Assembly: GCA_900555365.1 (NCBI GenBank)
Contig: USKO01000029.1
Coordinates: 1 to 7,574 of the forward strand
From: an uncultured Bacillota bacterium
GTDB taxonomy: Bacteria > Bacillota > Clostridia > Christensenellales > UBA1242
DNA length: 7,574 nt
Reading direction: 5' to 3'
The translations under genes and the position numbers were made by a program. Every line of letters begins with the position of its first letter. The stretch's first letter is position 1. Under the pieces are notes generated by a model. The model was given only the letters and a program-made list of their open reading frames with translations. It did no database searches and was not told the DNA's origin. Below are positions 1 through 7,030 of the stretch, piece after piece.

Positions 1-388
1 CAACTGTATTATGCGAGGAAAGCTCTATTGCACTTGCAAGCTCTAAACCTAATGACAGATCAGCATCCTTTGCAAGCTTTAATGCTCGCATTACTTCAAG
101 CGCATTGCCACCTGATACAAACAAATTTACAATTTCTTTTAAAGATACTCCTAGGTTGCCTTTTTTAGAAATGCTGTAAGCATTTAAAATATCATTCAAA
201 TCTAATTTGTTATTTTTAAAGCTTATAAGTTTCCATGAAGGAATATAACAGCCGCTAAATAAAGCTGTAAACCAAGTTTTTATAGGAACAAAGCATGCAT
301 ATACAACAAGAGCTATAAAGATTGCTCCAAAAACTGATACGAGTACGATATCACTTGTTCCAAATAACAATAAAGAATTATTTATCAT
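1..388 (-). CDS. floA: Flotillin-like protein FloA family, divergent, 3' end outside the window (129 codons present)
   Basis: FloA proteins are membrane scaffold proteins that organise functional membrane microdomains. The visible part has a short N-terminus, one hydrophobic segment at about residues 13-33, then FVPIKTWFTALFSG (33-46). That block lines up with the juxtamembrane part of Bacillus FloA/YqfA (FVP...W..AL..G). It is followed by a stretch matching the start of the SPFH-like region: LFVSGGNALEVMRALKLAKD (89-108) against the family's YLAGGN.DRVV.ALI.A, and ASAIELSSHN (118-127) against AAIDLAGRD. I assign the family from this colinear pattern recalled from known FloA sequences. Family members are about 330 residues, so roughly 60% is missing. 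The start is fixed by AAGGAG six bases upstream and a strong promoter. It is odd that the arginine-rich G-M-R-L-R block is replaced by a lysine/asparagine stretch (56-62) and that the AIDLAGRD core is altered, so it may be a paralogue. It is less likely to be an unrelated membrane protein. Confidence 0.72.
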   Translation of the reverse strand, partial: MINNSLLLFGTSDIVLVSVFGAIFIALVVYACFVPIKTWFTALFSGCYIPSWKLISFKNNKLDLNDILNAYSISKKGNLGVSLKEIVNLFVSGGNALEVMRALKLAKDADLSLGLELASAIELSSHNTV

Positions 389-409
389 TGCAATCTCCTT
401 ACCTATTTA

Positions 410-438
410 ATTATACCATAGCATTTGGCTGGTGTAAA
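410..438 (-). promoter_or_regulatory. Sigma-A-type promoter of the floA-like gene
   Basis: Read on the minus strand, a -35 box TTTACA (433-438) and a perfect -10 TATAAT (410-415) are separated by 17 bases. The -10 is extended by TGG directly upstream, which matches the TGn element. The predicted start site near 403 leaves only a short leader before the AAGGAG site and the ATG at 388. The flotillin gene therefore has its own housekeeping-type promoter and does not need read-through from the glycosylase gene. Bacillus subtilis floA is known for SigW control, but I see no SigW-like AAC/CGT boxes here. Confidence 0.8.
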
Positions 439-473
439 TAGTCAATTTAATAAAATTTAACAAAATTTCACTC

Positions 474-500
474 AAAAAATGAAAAATTTCATGTTTTTTT
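474..500 (-). terminator. Weak AT-only hairpin after the glycosylase gene, possible terminator
   Basis: On the minus strand, an A-run and ATGAA are followed by a four-base loop, TTCAT and a T-run. This forms about eleven A-T-rich pairs with one bulged C, 27 bases past the glycosylase stop codon. It has the layout of a bidirectional terminator, but the stem has almost no GC pairs and the surrounding DNA is very AT-rich, so chance is a fair alternative. Confidence 0.35.
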
Positions 501-527
501 ACTATTTTTATTAAATTTACCCAAAAT

Positions 528-1361
528 TTAAGCCTTTAGTGAGGAGCGCTGATTGTAAAATAGATATTGCTGAGCATAGCCACTTAATTTGCCAAATTGA
601 CTTATTAAGTCATTTCTTATTTTCTCACGATTGTCAGTCGGAGTATAAAAACTGTTGTAACATTTATGAATCCAGGTATCAACTGGAAAGACATCATCTC
701 GCCTATAACCGAATAGTAAAATACAATCTGCAACTTTTGGACCTACCCCACTAAGACTAATCAGTTTATTTCTAAGCTCCTTAGTTGGCAGTTTCTTAAG
801 CTGCTCAAGCTGCTGCGGCGAAATTTGTTTGGTGACACTGGCTAGATACTTTGCGCGATACCCAGCCCCCATACGCTTAAAAAAATCTTCATCTTGATCC
901 TTTAAAAATTGGTAGGATGGAAAAGCATAAATTCCACTGGCAACAACTTTTCCATATGCGCGTCTTAAATTGTTTAAAATGAGTTTTATCCTTTTGATAT
1001 TATTATTTGCAGATATGATAAAAGAAATCAGCGTTTCGAATAAATCCTGATTTAAAATTCTTATTCCATATCCAAACTTGAGAGCATCGTGCATGATAGG
1101 GAATTTTTTAAGACGATCTTTCACCGAGTTATAATCTTTGTCTAGATCAAAATAATTTATAAAATAGTCAATATCTTTTGTTTCTATAAAATAACCTTTT
1201 TCAACTTGTTTTATCTTGGCAAGTTTGTCGCCTGGAAAAGAATAATATTCATCTCCTTTTTTTTCATAGCTGAAGACTTGACCACATTCGAAAATATGCT
1301 CAGGATTGAATGAACTTGTATCGGTTATCAAAATTCCTTCTGCATTAACAGTATAATTCAT
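528..1361 (-). CDS. ogg: OGG1-type 8-oxoguanine DNA glycosylase / AP lyase
   Basis: This is a bifunctional base-excision-repair enzyme that removes 8-oxoguanine opposite cytosine and nicks the abasic site. The 277 residues follow the OGG1 order. The N-terminal OGG domain carries FECGQVF (24-30). The alpha-helical glycosylase domain has SFIISANNNIKRI (113-125), equal to the NNN motif of human OGG1, and GYRAKYL (167-173). The helix-hairpin-helix is LSGVGPKVADC (203-213), followed by VFPVDTW (224-230). Lys209 aligns with the Schiff-base lysine (human K249) and Asp228 with the catalytic aspartate (human D268), so it should be active and bifunctional. The C-terminal GYAQQYLFYNQR (261-272) matches the closing motif of the family. 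Length fits clostridial Ogg proteins, which are shorter than human OGG1. The start is fixed by AAGGAG five bases upstream. It lies 47 bases after rpmA, behind a terminator-like hairpin, with no clear promoter of its own. AlkA is the main alternative and fits less well because of the NNN and GVGxKVADC motifs. Confidence 0.93.
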   Translation of the reverse strand: MNYTVNAEGILITDTSSFNPEHIFECGQVFSYEKKGDEYYSFPGDKLAKIKQVEKGYFIETKDIDYFINYFDLDKDYNSVKDRLKKFPIMHDALKFGYGIRILNQDLFETLISFIISANNNIKRIKLILNNLRRAYGKVVASGIYAFPSYQFLKDQDEDFFKRMGAGYRAKYLASVTKQISPQQLEQLKKLPTKELRNKLISLSGVGPKVADCILLFGYRRDDVFPVDTWIHKCYNSFYTPTDNREKIRNDLISQFGKLSGYAQQYLFYNQRSSLKA

Positions 1362-1373
1362 TTGTTCTCCTTA

Positions 1374-1402
1374 ATAAAAAAAGAGCTTTTATAGCCCTCT
1401 TA
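1374..1402 (-). terminator. Terminator-like hairpin between rpmA and the glycosylase gene
   Basis: On the minus strand the sequence runs AAGAG, a two-base GG bulge, CT, a short loop, AGCTCTT and then a run of seven T (rc of 1376-1382). It begins just after the rpmA stop codon. The stem is short and bulged, so it may terminate only partly. The T-run reaches to within a few bases of the ribosome binding site of the glycosylase gene, so that gene probably depends on read-through from the ribosomal operon. Confidence 0.6.
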
Positions 1403-1408
1403 ATATCT

Positions 1409-1684
1409 TTAGCCTGCAATTACTGAAACAATTTTCTTTTTATTGCTCTGACCAAATTTAACTTCGCCGTCAACAAGGGCGAAAAGTGTATAATCTTTAC
1501 CCATTCCAACATTTTGTCCTGGATATATCTTAGTTCCTCTTTGTCTAACAATAATAGAGCCGGCAGCTACTTTTTCTCCGCCATAAGCTTTAACTCCTAA
1601 ACGCTTACTTTGAGAATCACGACCATTTTTAGTACTACCACCACCCTTTTTGTGAGCAAAAAGTTGAGCATTAAACTTAAACAT
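1409..1684 (-). CDS. rpmA: 50S ribosomal protein L27, with Prp-cleavable N-terminal extension
   Basis: L27 is a large-subunit protein whose flexible N-terminus reaches the peptidyl-transferase centre. The 91 residues contain the universal L27 pattern: [20 protein letters not shown] (10-29), then [21 protein letters not shown] (30-50) and [15 protein letters not shown] (55-69). The first nine residues, MFKFNAQLF, are the Firmicutes-type extension that must be removed by Prp after Phe9 to expose Ala10 of mature L27. This is established for Staphylococcus aureus and fits the intact protease gene just upstream. The start codon lies inside prp, so the two genes overlap by 8 bases, and the GGAGG ribosome binding site also lies within prp, which suggests translational coupling. 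A terminator-like hairpin follows the stop codon. Confidence 0.98.
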   Translation of the reverse strand: MFKFNAQLFAHKKGGGSTKNGRDSQSKRLGVKAYGGEKVAAGSIIVRQRGTKIYPGQNVGMGKDYTLFALVDGEVKFGQSNKKKIVSVIAG

Positions 1685-2003
1685 TTTTTACCTCCAATTT
1701 TGCGTATTTTTTTTCATCAATGATAATAGCTTTAAAAGATTCATAACAAGTTTCAAATAAAAATTGCGCAAGTTTATTATTGTAAACACTGTCATCTAAT
1801 ACCAGTCTTAAATATCCATCGGCAATTTCTCTTTTTAACACTTTAAATTTCCCGACCTCGCACATACCAACTACAGCTAGCTGTGCTACTGTTGAAATCT
1901 GTGCACAGAGAAGATCTTTTCCATATTCATCTTTACCTGTATGACCTTCAACAACGAAACCGAAAAATTTACCATTCTTTTTAAAAAAAGTAATCTTTGT
2001 CAT
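1677..2003 (-). CDS. prp: Ribosomal-processing cysteine protease Prp (YsxB family)
   Basis: Prp is a small cysteine protease that cuts the N-terminal extension from ribosomal protein L27. The 108 residues show the catalytic pair in the family's positions: His21 in [16 protein letters not shown] (19-34) and Cys33 twelve residues later, matching the His/Cys dyad of the S. aureus enzyme. The following [14 protein letters not shown] (34-47) helix is typical of the family. Length matches the usual 105-115 residues. The start is eight bases after the rplU stop, with AAGG overlapping that stop codon as a modest ribosome binding site, so translation is probably coupled to rplU. The gene overlaps the 5' end of rpmA, the standard rplU-prp-rpmA arrangement of Firmicutes. 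Its substrate here carries the matching NAQLF/A site. Confidence 0.96.
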   Translation of the reverse strand: MTKITFFKKNGKFFGFVVEGHTGKDEYGKDLLCAQISTVAQLAVVGMCEVGKFKVLKREIADGYLRLVLDDSVYNNKLAQFLFETCYESFKAIIIDEKKYAKLEVKNV

Positions 2004-2011
2004 AATGAACC

Positions 2012-2320
2012 TTATTTTTTAATAGATAAAATCTTTAATTGAGTGAATGGTTGTCTGTGACCTTGTTTCTTTCTTTCGTTCTTTTTTGGTTTGTATTTGA
2101 AAACAACAATTTTGTCTCCTTTACCGTGAGCAACTACTTCTGCTTCACATTCCACGCCTTGAACAAAAGGATTGCCAGCTACAACTTTTCCATTGTCACT
2201 TACAAGCAAAACATCAAGTTTAACTTTGTCGCCAACAGCATTAACAAGTTTTTCAACACTGATAATGTCGCCTTCGCTAACCTTGTATTGCTTGCCACCA
2301 CTTTGTACTATAGCAAACAT
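2012..2320 (-). CDS. rplU: 50S ribosomal protein L21
   Basis: L21 is a 23S-rRNA-binding protein of the large subunit. The 102 residues begin [18 protein letters not shown] (1-18), the family's most conserved stretch. They end with the basic segment [20 protein letters not shown] (74-93), whose K-x-K-x-N-x-x-K-x-x-G-H-R-Q form is the L21 signature. Full length, with no unusual residues. The start is set by AGAGGAGG seven bases upstream. It is the first gene of the rplU-prp-rpmA operon and is preceded by a strong promoter and a structured leader of about 100 bases where L21 leader RNAs are known in Firmicutes, so feedback by L21 on its own mRNA is likely. Confidence 0.98.
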   Translation of the reverse strand: MFAIVQSGGKQYKVSEGDIISVEKLVNAVGDKVKLDVLLVSDNGKVVAGNPFVQGVECEAEVVAHGKGDKIVVFKYKPKKNERKKQGHRQPFTQLKILSIKK

Positions 2321-2423
2321 AATTTTTACCTCCTCTAACCAAACTCGTTGCCTGTGGGGTGCTATTACATAAATATTTTATCTATATAAATAGACTTAAC
2401 GAACCCTTTGCATACGGATACGC
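2321..2423 (-). ncRNA. Putative L21 leader RNA (5' UTR of rplU-prp-rpmA)
   Basis: From the predicted start site to the rplU codon there are about 103 bases with nested pairing. A hairpin GCGTA/TATGC with a TCCG loop (2410-2423) sits at the very 5' end. A long-range pairing of TTCGTT (2397-2402) with AACGAG brings the two ends of the leader together just before the ribosome binding site. A hairpin TCTAT/ATAGA lies between them. The blocks TCCGTATGCAAAGGG and CCACAGGCAACGAG look like the conserved parts of the L21 leader family described in Firmicutes, although I am matching from memory. Position and architecture agree with an L21-binding autoregulatory element. Confidence 0.7.
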
Positions 2424-2428
2424 TTAAT

Positions 2429-2457
2429 AATATATCATAAAAAGCCTTGTTTGTCAA
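2429..2457 (-). promoter_or_regulatory. Strong sigma-A-type promoter of rplU-prp-rpmA
   Basis: On the minus strand, a perfect -35 TTGACA (2452-2457) and a -10 TATATT (2429-2434) are 17 bases apart, with a TGA extension just before the -10. The predicted start at about 2422-2424 coincides with the first hairpin of the leader. This is the only clear promoter for the ribosomal operon in the window. Confidence 0.88.
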
Positions 2458-2648
2458 GTAAATAAAAGGAAAGAGAAAAATTATTTCTTTCAAGGATATA
2501 TATCATTTAACATAATCACAAGCACCTTTGCTCTTCTCGTTCAAAGAATTCGATGCAATATCAACCTCTACTACACCAATTTTATAAATCATTTTTACGA
2601 GAATCGCTTATATGTTAAACAGCTATTTTGTGCTAAAGCCATCGCAAA
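2458..2648. other. Intergenic stretch with no recognised gene
   Basis: This AT-rich spacer lies between the terminator of the surface-protein gene and the promoter of the ribosomal operon. The only open frame is a 29-codon minus-strand ATG frame (2592-2503) with no ribosome binding site and no recognisable product. Around 2466-2491 there is a weak hairpin (GAAAGA/TCTTTC on the minus strand) just upstream of the rplU promoter. I see no tRNA, repeat or mobile-element remnant. Confidence 0.5.
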
Positions 2649-2682
2649 TAAAAAATACCATGCTTATGCATGATATTTTTTT
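2649..2682 (-). terminator. Rho-independent terminator of the surface-protein gene
   Basis: On the minus strand ATATCATGC, an ATAA loop and GCATGGTAT form a nine-pair stem with one G-T wobble, followed by TTTTTT. It begins four bases after the stop codon at 2687. The A-run on the other side makes it usable in both directions. It separates the large gene from the ribosomal operon. Confidence 0.87.
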
Positions 2683-2686
2683 AAAA

Positions 2687-5600
2687 TTAATCTTCTTTTT
2701 TCTCATCATCTTTCTTAGAGATTTTAGCTTTGTAGGTCTTTTCCTTCTTATCAAGTTTAACTTTTGATACAATGAAGTAAATTACAACGCCAGCTAGAAG
2801 AGCAACTGAAAGTCCAATGAGAACACCACCAAGAACTTCTGTAACATTAATTGGATCTGTATCTTCTGTTGATACGGTAAATGATACTGACGAGGATCCA
2901 GTGATGCCTGCTTCGTCTTCAACAGATATTGTCAAAGTATAATTTCCAGCAGATTCAAATTTATGCTCATAAATATATGTTCCTTCACTAGCATTAGGAT
3001 CACTTTTAAGAGTCCAGCTCTCTTCTGTGTCAGTGTTGGTTAAAGTAACTGTCATTTTTTCCAACAAGGATGCAACATCCGTTGTATTGTCACTCACTTC
3101 AATGCCCGCCATATTGAGAACTAAAGTATCTCCAAGGTTGTATGTTGATTTAACAAAATCATCTGAAAGTTCAACAGTAGGAGCTTCAACATCACCATTT
3201 GAAATAGAGTATTCAAGAACTTCAGGATCTCCAACTTTTTGTCCTAAGTGGTCAACAGCTTGAATTGAATATCTGATTGTATAAGTTCCATTATCGCGAA
3301 GAAGTAGATTGATTGTAGAGCCTTCTACTTTAAAGTTTCTATTGTTTGTATCATCAAAATGCTCTTCCCATTCCTCTAAAGTAATAGTTGCAAGTGTGGT
3401 TGTAGAACTGCCGCTAGTTCTTGTAATTTGTACTGTTGATTCAGTTCTATCGATATCGTTACCTTTATCAGCACCAGATACTTGAACATTTGGTTTTACA
3501 ATTGTTATTGGAACAGGTTTTGCCTCATTAATTTCAGGATATTTTGTAACAGCATATGCGTCATCGTCAATACTAACTGTGATAACTACATCTTTAACTG
3601 TTATAGTCTGAACATCGCTTGTCAACACGAAGAGGTCAACAGCGTCTCCAAGGACAGAACTCTCAAGCTCTGCTGCATCATCTCCACTTGTTGCAACACC
3701 AGTAAGATTTTTGTGAACTTTGATTATATATTTATCCTTGGTATTTGCATCTTCTGGAACATCTTCAGTCTGTCCGTAATAAGGATTTTCATCGATAAAG
3801 ACAAAGTATTCAGTTGTTCCATCATAGTATTTAAGTCTGCCAGAAGCGTCCATAAATAGCTTATTAGCAGTTGGAGAAGAAGTAACTTCGCTTGTTTTAT
3901 ATCTTAATAGATAAACTTCATATTGTAATTTGTATGTCCCCTTTGCTTTACCAATAAACTCATATTGATTAAGTTCATACTGGTTATTGCTTGCAGAAAC
4001 CATAGTTGGAGTATAGTATGTTGCAGCATTTGAATCATCTTCGCTATTGATTCCGATATATCCATACTCTGTTGAATCAGTAACTGCAATAGTAGGAGTT
4101 GTTAATCTATAACTTTCATCAATTGCAATTTCAACAGGCTCTGAAGTGATATTATCAATCACAGGATCTTCAATGACAACACCGCCACCTACTTGATAAG
4201 TAAAGTAAGTTGAAACAGTATGATTTGAACTGTCGCTAACAGTTATTACAACTTGATATTTACCATTAGAAGAAGCGTTGAAAATTCCGCCATCAACTGT
4301 AAATGTTCCTCTATAAGTGTCAACTCTTGTAGACATGTTAGTGCTTTGCATGAGCTGTCTATCTGTTACATTACCATCTTCATCTTCAGTTATTTTATAA
4401 ACCATAACATCGGCGTTCATATATTCTACTTTAGAATCGGTAAAATATAGTGTTGGTAAAGTGATTGACATAGGAGCATTATACTGCGTGTCTGCGTCTG
4501 GAGCCCCAACGACCTTGTAAAGTACTGGGCTGTCAGTGTCAGTTGTATCAGCAATATTGATTATTCTGTTATAGAATCCGACATTTCCATTGTCATCAAC
4601 TGCATAGCATAAGATTTCTACATATCTTGCATCTGCAGGTTTTTCACTTAGATCAATTTTGTATGTTTCAGCATCTAAGTCATAGAACCAACCATCGCTA
4701 GTTACAAGTCCATTTTGACCTCTTGAAGTAACATACCACTTGTCGCTATCATTTGAATTCCAGTTTTCAAGTAGATATGAAATTGTTTGATTGGTTTGGT
4801 CACTTGCAACTGGAGTTGTTTTATCTTCGCCAAGATATCTATAAGCAGTCACAACCTCAAGTCTAGAGTCCACTGTGTCGCTTGCGCCTGCTACAGCAAA
4901 TTCAATTACATCGTTTGAAAGATATGTTGTTTGAAGATCAGTATCAAATGTGATAGTTGGAACTGCCTCATCAGTTGATGAAGAAAGAGTTACACTGTAA
5001 TACTTGCTTCGCTCATTATTTGTATTGTCACTCGCAAAATAATAGAAATTATAAGAGCCTGCAGAGAAAGTGTAGTTGCCACCTGTAGTAGATTTAATAT
5101 AAGCATATCCTGCTTCAATAAACTGATCTATAGTCGCATCGTCTTCAATATCAGCATCTTCTCCAGCTATAAACTCACCCTTTACATTTTTTCCGTCTGT
5201 GGTAACAAGAAGATAGTTGTTGTCTTTAAGCCAAGTTTGAACAACTTGTCCATCTGTGAAATCTAGTCCTTCCATAATCATTTGTTTTCTGATTTCATAG
5301 TTGTCTTGAGCAATTTGTTCAAAGACTGAATAATCGCCAGAATTGCCATTAGAAGAAGGAGCAAAGATAAGATTATAATTATTATATTTTTCTTCGGTTA
5401 TATTAAATCTAACACTGCTACCAAGTCTAATCTCTCGTCTGAGAGTAAGATCTTCAGCAGCAACCATATTATCGCTACCAGCAATAGCATACATTACAAT
5501 ATTTCTTGCTACAGTTTGAGAAGAAAGTTTATATTCGCTTATACTTGAATATGTTCCATCCTCAGCTCTAGTATCAGTGCCTGCGTCATACATATATACC

Positions 5601-6901
5601 TGTGCAGCTTGAGAATCTCTAACATTATCAAGATCAAAAGAGTTTTTAACTTCATTGCCATAGAAATCTCTGATGGTATAAGTGATTCTATAAGAACCCT
5701 CTTCCTTTGTCATAAAGGTGTTATCTTCTTTATTGTAAACTGTGTCAGTTACATCATCGACATATTGACCTTTGCTATTCATTTTTGCAACTGAAACTTG
5801 ATAATAAACTGAAACAGCTTCACTTGCAGGACTATTGGTAGTTTTAGTTGTAGCAGTTACGCTTGGAAGATCAACCTCAACGCCAACAACTGCACTATCA
5901 GGTACAGTTGTTGCCCAATCTGCAACAAGGCTATAACCACTTGTGTCCTTATCACTATCAGTATAGTAATAACCATTTTTAACAGTGAAAGATTTGCTAG
6001 TCGAAGTGATGAATGTCTTGCCATTCTCATTTATTTGATAGAAAGTATAAGTAAGCTTGTATTCCTGGTTATTCAAAGTAGAAGCATTTTTAACAAGTAC
6101 AGCTCCATCGATATAGTAGTTGCCGTTTTCTCCTTGGAGCTGGACAATACTGTCACCGTTAGTCAAGCTGATATAAACGAAACAATTTTTACTGTTATCA
6201 ATGTCAGGAATGCCTGAACCGTTTGCATCAAGAATATAGTACTCGGAATCTGCAGCCGTGAGAATCTCTTCGCCATCTTCATCCAGAACTGATGGAAGAG
6301 GAATGATGATATCTTTGTTTTTATTGTCTCCTTCAAGAGATTGACTTAACTGTGTATCATAAACAGTTGGAATAATATTAGAATCATTGCCCTTGAATTC
6401 AAAGCTTGCTTCATCAGCCTCACAAGTAACAGCAAAATCATATGTGTAGGTTGTGCCATCTTCTACAACTGTGTAAGTGATCGTGTATGTTCCAATACGG
6501 TCAGCTGTAAACTCAAGTCCAGTTACTGCCGCTTCGTCTTCTCCCCCGCTTATTGTCCTTACAATATCGCCAGTAGCTTTATATGCAACTTCAACTTTTG
6601 ATACTGTAATGTTGTCATTTGTGGCAGTACCAATTACATGTTTTCCACTAGTTGCGCTTTGATATACACCAACTGGAACAGTAAAGTTATCGCCCTTTGT
6701 AACGGTTGCCGAATTGGTGTTTGCATCTATATTGCCATCTACTTCAATTCTGTAAGTATCAGAAAGTGCTTTATCTCCTTCTAAATTTTCAGCAAGCGCG
6801 GTAGCAGCATTGATTGGGAAAAATGCACTACATAAAATAACAGCGAACCCAAGAGCCGCTCCCTTTAATAATCCTTTGAATTTAGTTTTAGATCTTGTCA
6901 T
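2687..6901 (-). CDS. Giant secreted, membrane-anchored surface protein with tandem Ig-like modules
   Basis: I do not recognise a named protein; the architecture is clear. Residues 1-37 are a Sec signal peptide: basic MTRSKTKFKGLLKG, a hydrophobic core at 15-30, and cleavage after ALA at 35-37. Cys24 is not in a lipobox. The body (38-1350) is acidic and rich in Ser, Thr, Asn, Asp and Tyr. It repeatedly ends modules with G-x-Y-x-[IVL]-x-[YIV]-x-[VAI], often followed by D-x-x-G. Examples are GTYTITYTV (137-145), GSYRITYTIRDFYG (402-415), ARYVEILCYAVDDNG (758-772), GKYQVVITVSD (880-890), GTYTIRYSIQAVDHLG (1205-1220) and GNYTLTISVEDEAG (1319-1332). These look like the last strands of bacterial Ig-like or cadherin-like sandwiches; I count about nine. 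A single membrane helix (about 1356-1378) and a Lys-rich tail of about 26 residues close the protein. There is no LPXTG, SLH or enzymatic domain. Ribosome binding site GAGAGG, six bases before the ATG. An adhesin or S-layer-like coat protein is the likely class, by inference. Confidence 0.85.
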   Translation of the reverse strand: MTRSKTKFKGLLKGAALGFAVILCSAFFPINAATALAENLEGDKALSDTYRIEVDGNIDANTNSATVTKGDNFTVPVGVYQSATSGKHVIGTATNDNITVSKVEVAYKATGDIVRTISGGEDEAAVTGLEFTADRIGTYTITYTVVEDGTTYTYDFAVTCEADEASFEFKGNDSNIIPTVYDTQLSQSLEGDNKNKDIIIPLPSVLDEDGEEILTAADSEYYILDANGSGIPDIDNSKNCFVYISLTNGDSIVQLQGENGNYYIDGAVLVKNASTLNNQEYKLTYTFYQINENGKTFITSTSKSFTVKNGYYYTDSDKDTSGYSLVADWATTVPDSAVVGVEVDLPSVTATTKTTNSPASEAVSVYYQVSVAKMNSKGQYVDDVTDTVYNKEDNTFMTKEEGSYRITYTIRDFYGNEVKNSFDLDNVRDSQAAQVYMYDAGTDTRAEDGTYSSISEYKLSSQTVARNIVMYAIAGSDNMVAAEDLTLRREIRLGSSVRFNITEEKYNNYNLIFAPSSNGNSGDYSVFEQIAQDNYEIRKQMIMEGLDFTDGQVVQTWLKDNNYLLVTTDGKNVKGEFIAGEDADIEDDATIDQFIEAGYAYIKSTTGGNYTFSAGSYNFYYFASDNTNNERSKYYSVTLSSSTDEAVPTITFDTDLQTTYLSNDVIEFAVAGASDTVDSRLEVVTAYRYLGEDKTTPVASDQTNQTISYLLENWNSNDSDKWYVTSRGQNGLVTSDGWFYDLDAETYKIDLSEKPADARYVEILCYAVDDNGNVGFYNRIINIADTTDTDSPVLYKVVGAPDADTQYNAPMSITLPTLYFTDSKVEYMNADVMVYKITEDEDGNVTDRQLMQSTNMSTRVDTYRGTFTVDGGIFNASSNGKYQVVITVSDSSNHTVSTYFTYQVGGGVVIEDPVIDNITSEPVEIAIDESYRLTTPTIAVTDSTEYGYIGINSEDDSNAATYYTPTMVSASNNQYELNQYEFIGKAKGTYKLQYEVYLLRYKTSEVTSSPTANKLFMDASGRLKYYDGTTEYFVFIDENPYYGQTEDVPEDANTKDKYIIKVHKNLTGVATSGDDAAELESSVLGDAVDLFVLTSDVQTITVKDVVITVSIDDDAYAVTKYPEINEAKPVPITIVKPNVQVSGADKGNDIDRTESTVQITRTSGSSTTTLATITLEEWEEHFDDTNNRNFKVEGSTINLLLRDNGTYTIRYSIQAVDHLGQKVGDPEVLEYSISNGDVEAPTVELSDDFVKSTYNLGDTLVLNMAGIEVSDNTTDVASLLEKMTVTLTNTDTEESWTLKSDPNASEGTYIYEHKFESAGNYTLTISVEDEAGITGSSSVSFTVSTEDTDPINVTEVLGGVLIGLSVALLAGVVIYFIVSKVKLDKKEKTYKAKISKKDDEKKED

Positions 6902-6941
6902 AAATAACCTCTCTATTATGTCATATATTTAATAACAATTT

Positions 6942-6970
6942 ATTGTAAACTATTTTTATTTTTAAGTCAA
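6942..6970 (-). promoter_or_regulatory. Promoter P1 of the surface-protein gene
   Basis: On the minus strand, -35 TTGACT (6965-6970) and -10 TACAAT (6942-6947) are separated by 17 bases. The predicted start near 6935 gives a leader of about 34 bases before the ATG. Strong boxes and a short leader suit a highly expressed surface protein. Confidence 0.8.
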
Positions 6971-6988
6971 CAAAATTGCACTATTAAA

Positions 6989-7001
6989 CAAAATTATTTT
7001 G
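6989..7001. promoter_or_regulatory. Small inverted repeat, possible operator
   Basis: CAAAATTATTTTG is a perfect 6-1-6 inverted repeat. It sits on the predicted start site of upstream promoter P2 and about 18 bases upstream of the -35 box of P1. That is a position where a regulator could repress one promoter and affect the other. The composition is AT-only apart from the ends, so chance in this AT-rich region is quite possible. Confidence 0.3.
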
Positions 7002-7002
7002 G

Positions 7003-7030
7003 ATTTTAGCCTGTAAAACTATGCTGTCAA
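7003..7030 (-). promoter_or_regulatory. Second upstream promoter P2 toward the surface-protein gene
   Basis: On the minus strand, a perfect -35 TTGACA (7025-7030) and a -10 TAAAAT (7003-7008) lie 16 bases apart. The predicted start is near 6996, about 60 bases upstream of that of P1, giving a leader of about 95 bases. If both are used, the surface-protein gene has tandem promoters. Confidence 0.6.

Noticed and set aside
539..754. Plus-strand open frame of 71 codons opposite the glycosylase gene
   Set aside because: Lies wholly antisense to a well-supported gene, no ribosome binding site, no recognisable protein.
2039..2372. Two plus-strand open frames opposite rplU
   Set aside because: Antisense shadows of a conserved ribosomal gene; the low-complexity translations follow from L21 codons and the leader.
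2503..2592. Minus-strand 29-codon frame MIYKIGVVEVDIASNSLNEK... in the rplU upstream spacer
   Set aside because: No Shine-Dalgarno sequence or promoter and no family resemblance; could be a decayed remnant, but chance is enough to explain it.
3482..3859. Plus-strand 125-codon cysteine-rich frame inside the surface-protein gene
   Set aside because: Its many Cys, Asn and Ile codons are the reverse complement of Thr, Val and Asp codons of the large gene; no start signals.
6811..6901. Lipoprotein signal around Cys24 of the surface protein
   Set aside because: The residues before Cys24 are V-I-L, which do not fit the small residue required at -1 of a lipobox; a type I site at ALA (35-37) fits better.
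2687..6901. Nucleotide-level tandem repeats or CRISPR in the surface-protein gene
   Set aside because: The modules repeat only at the level of protein pattern; I saw no direct DNA repeats with regular spacing.
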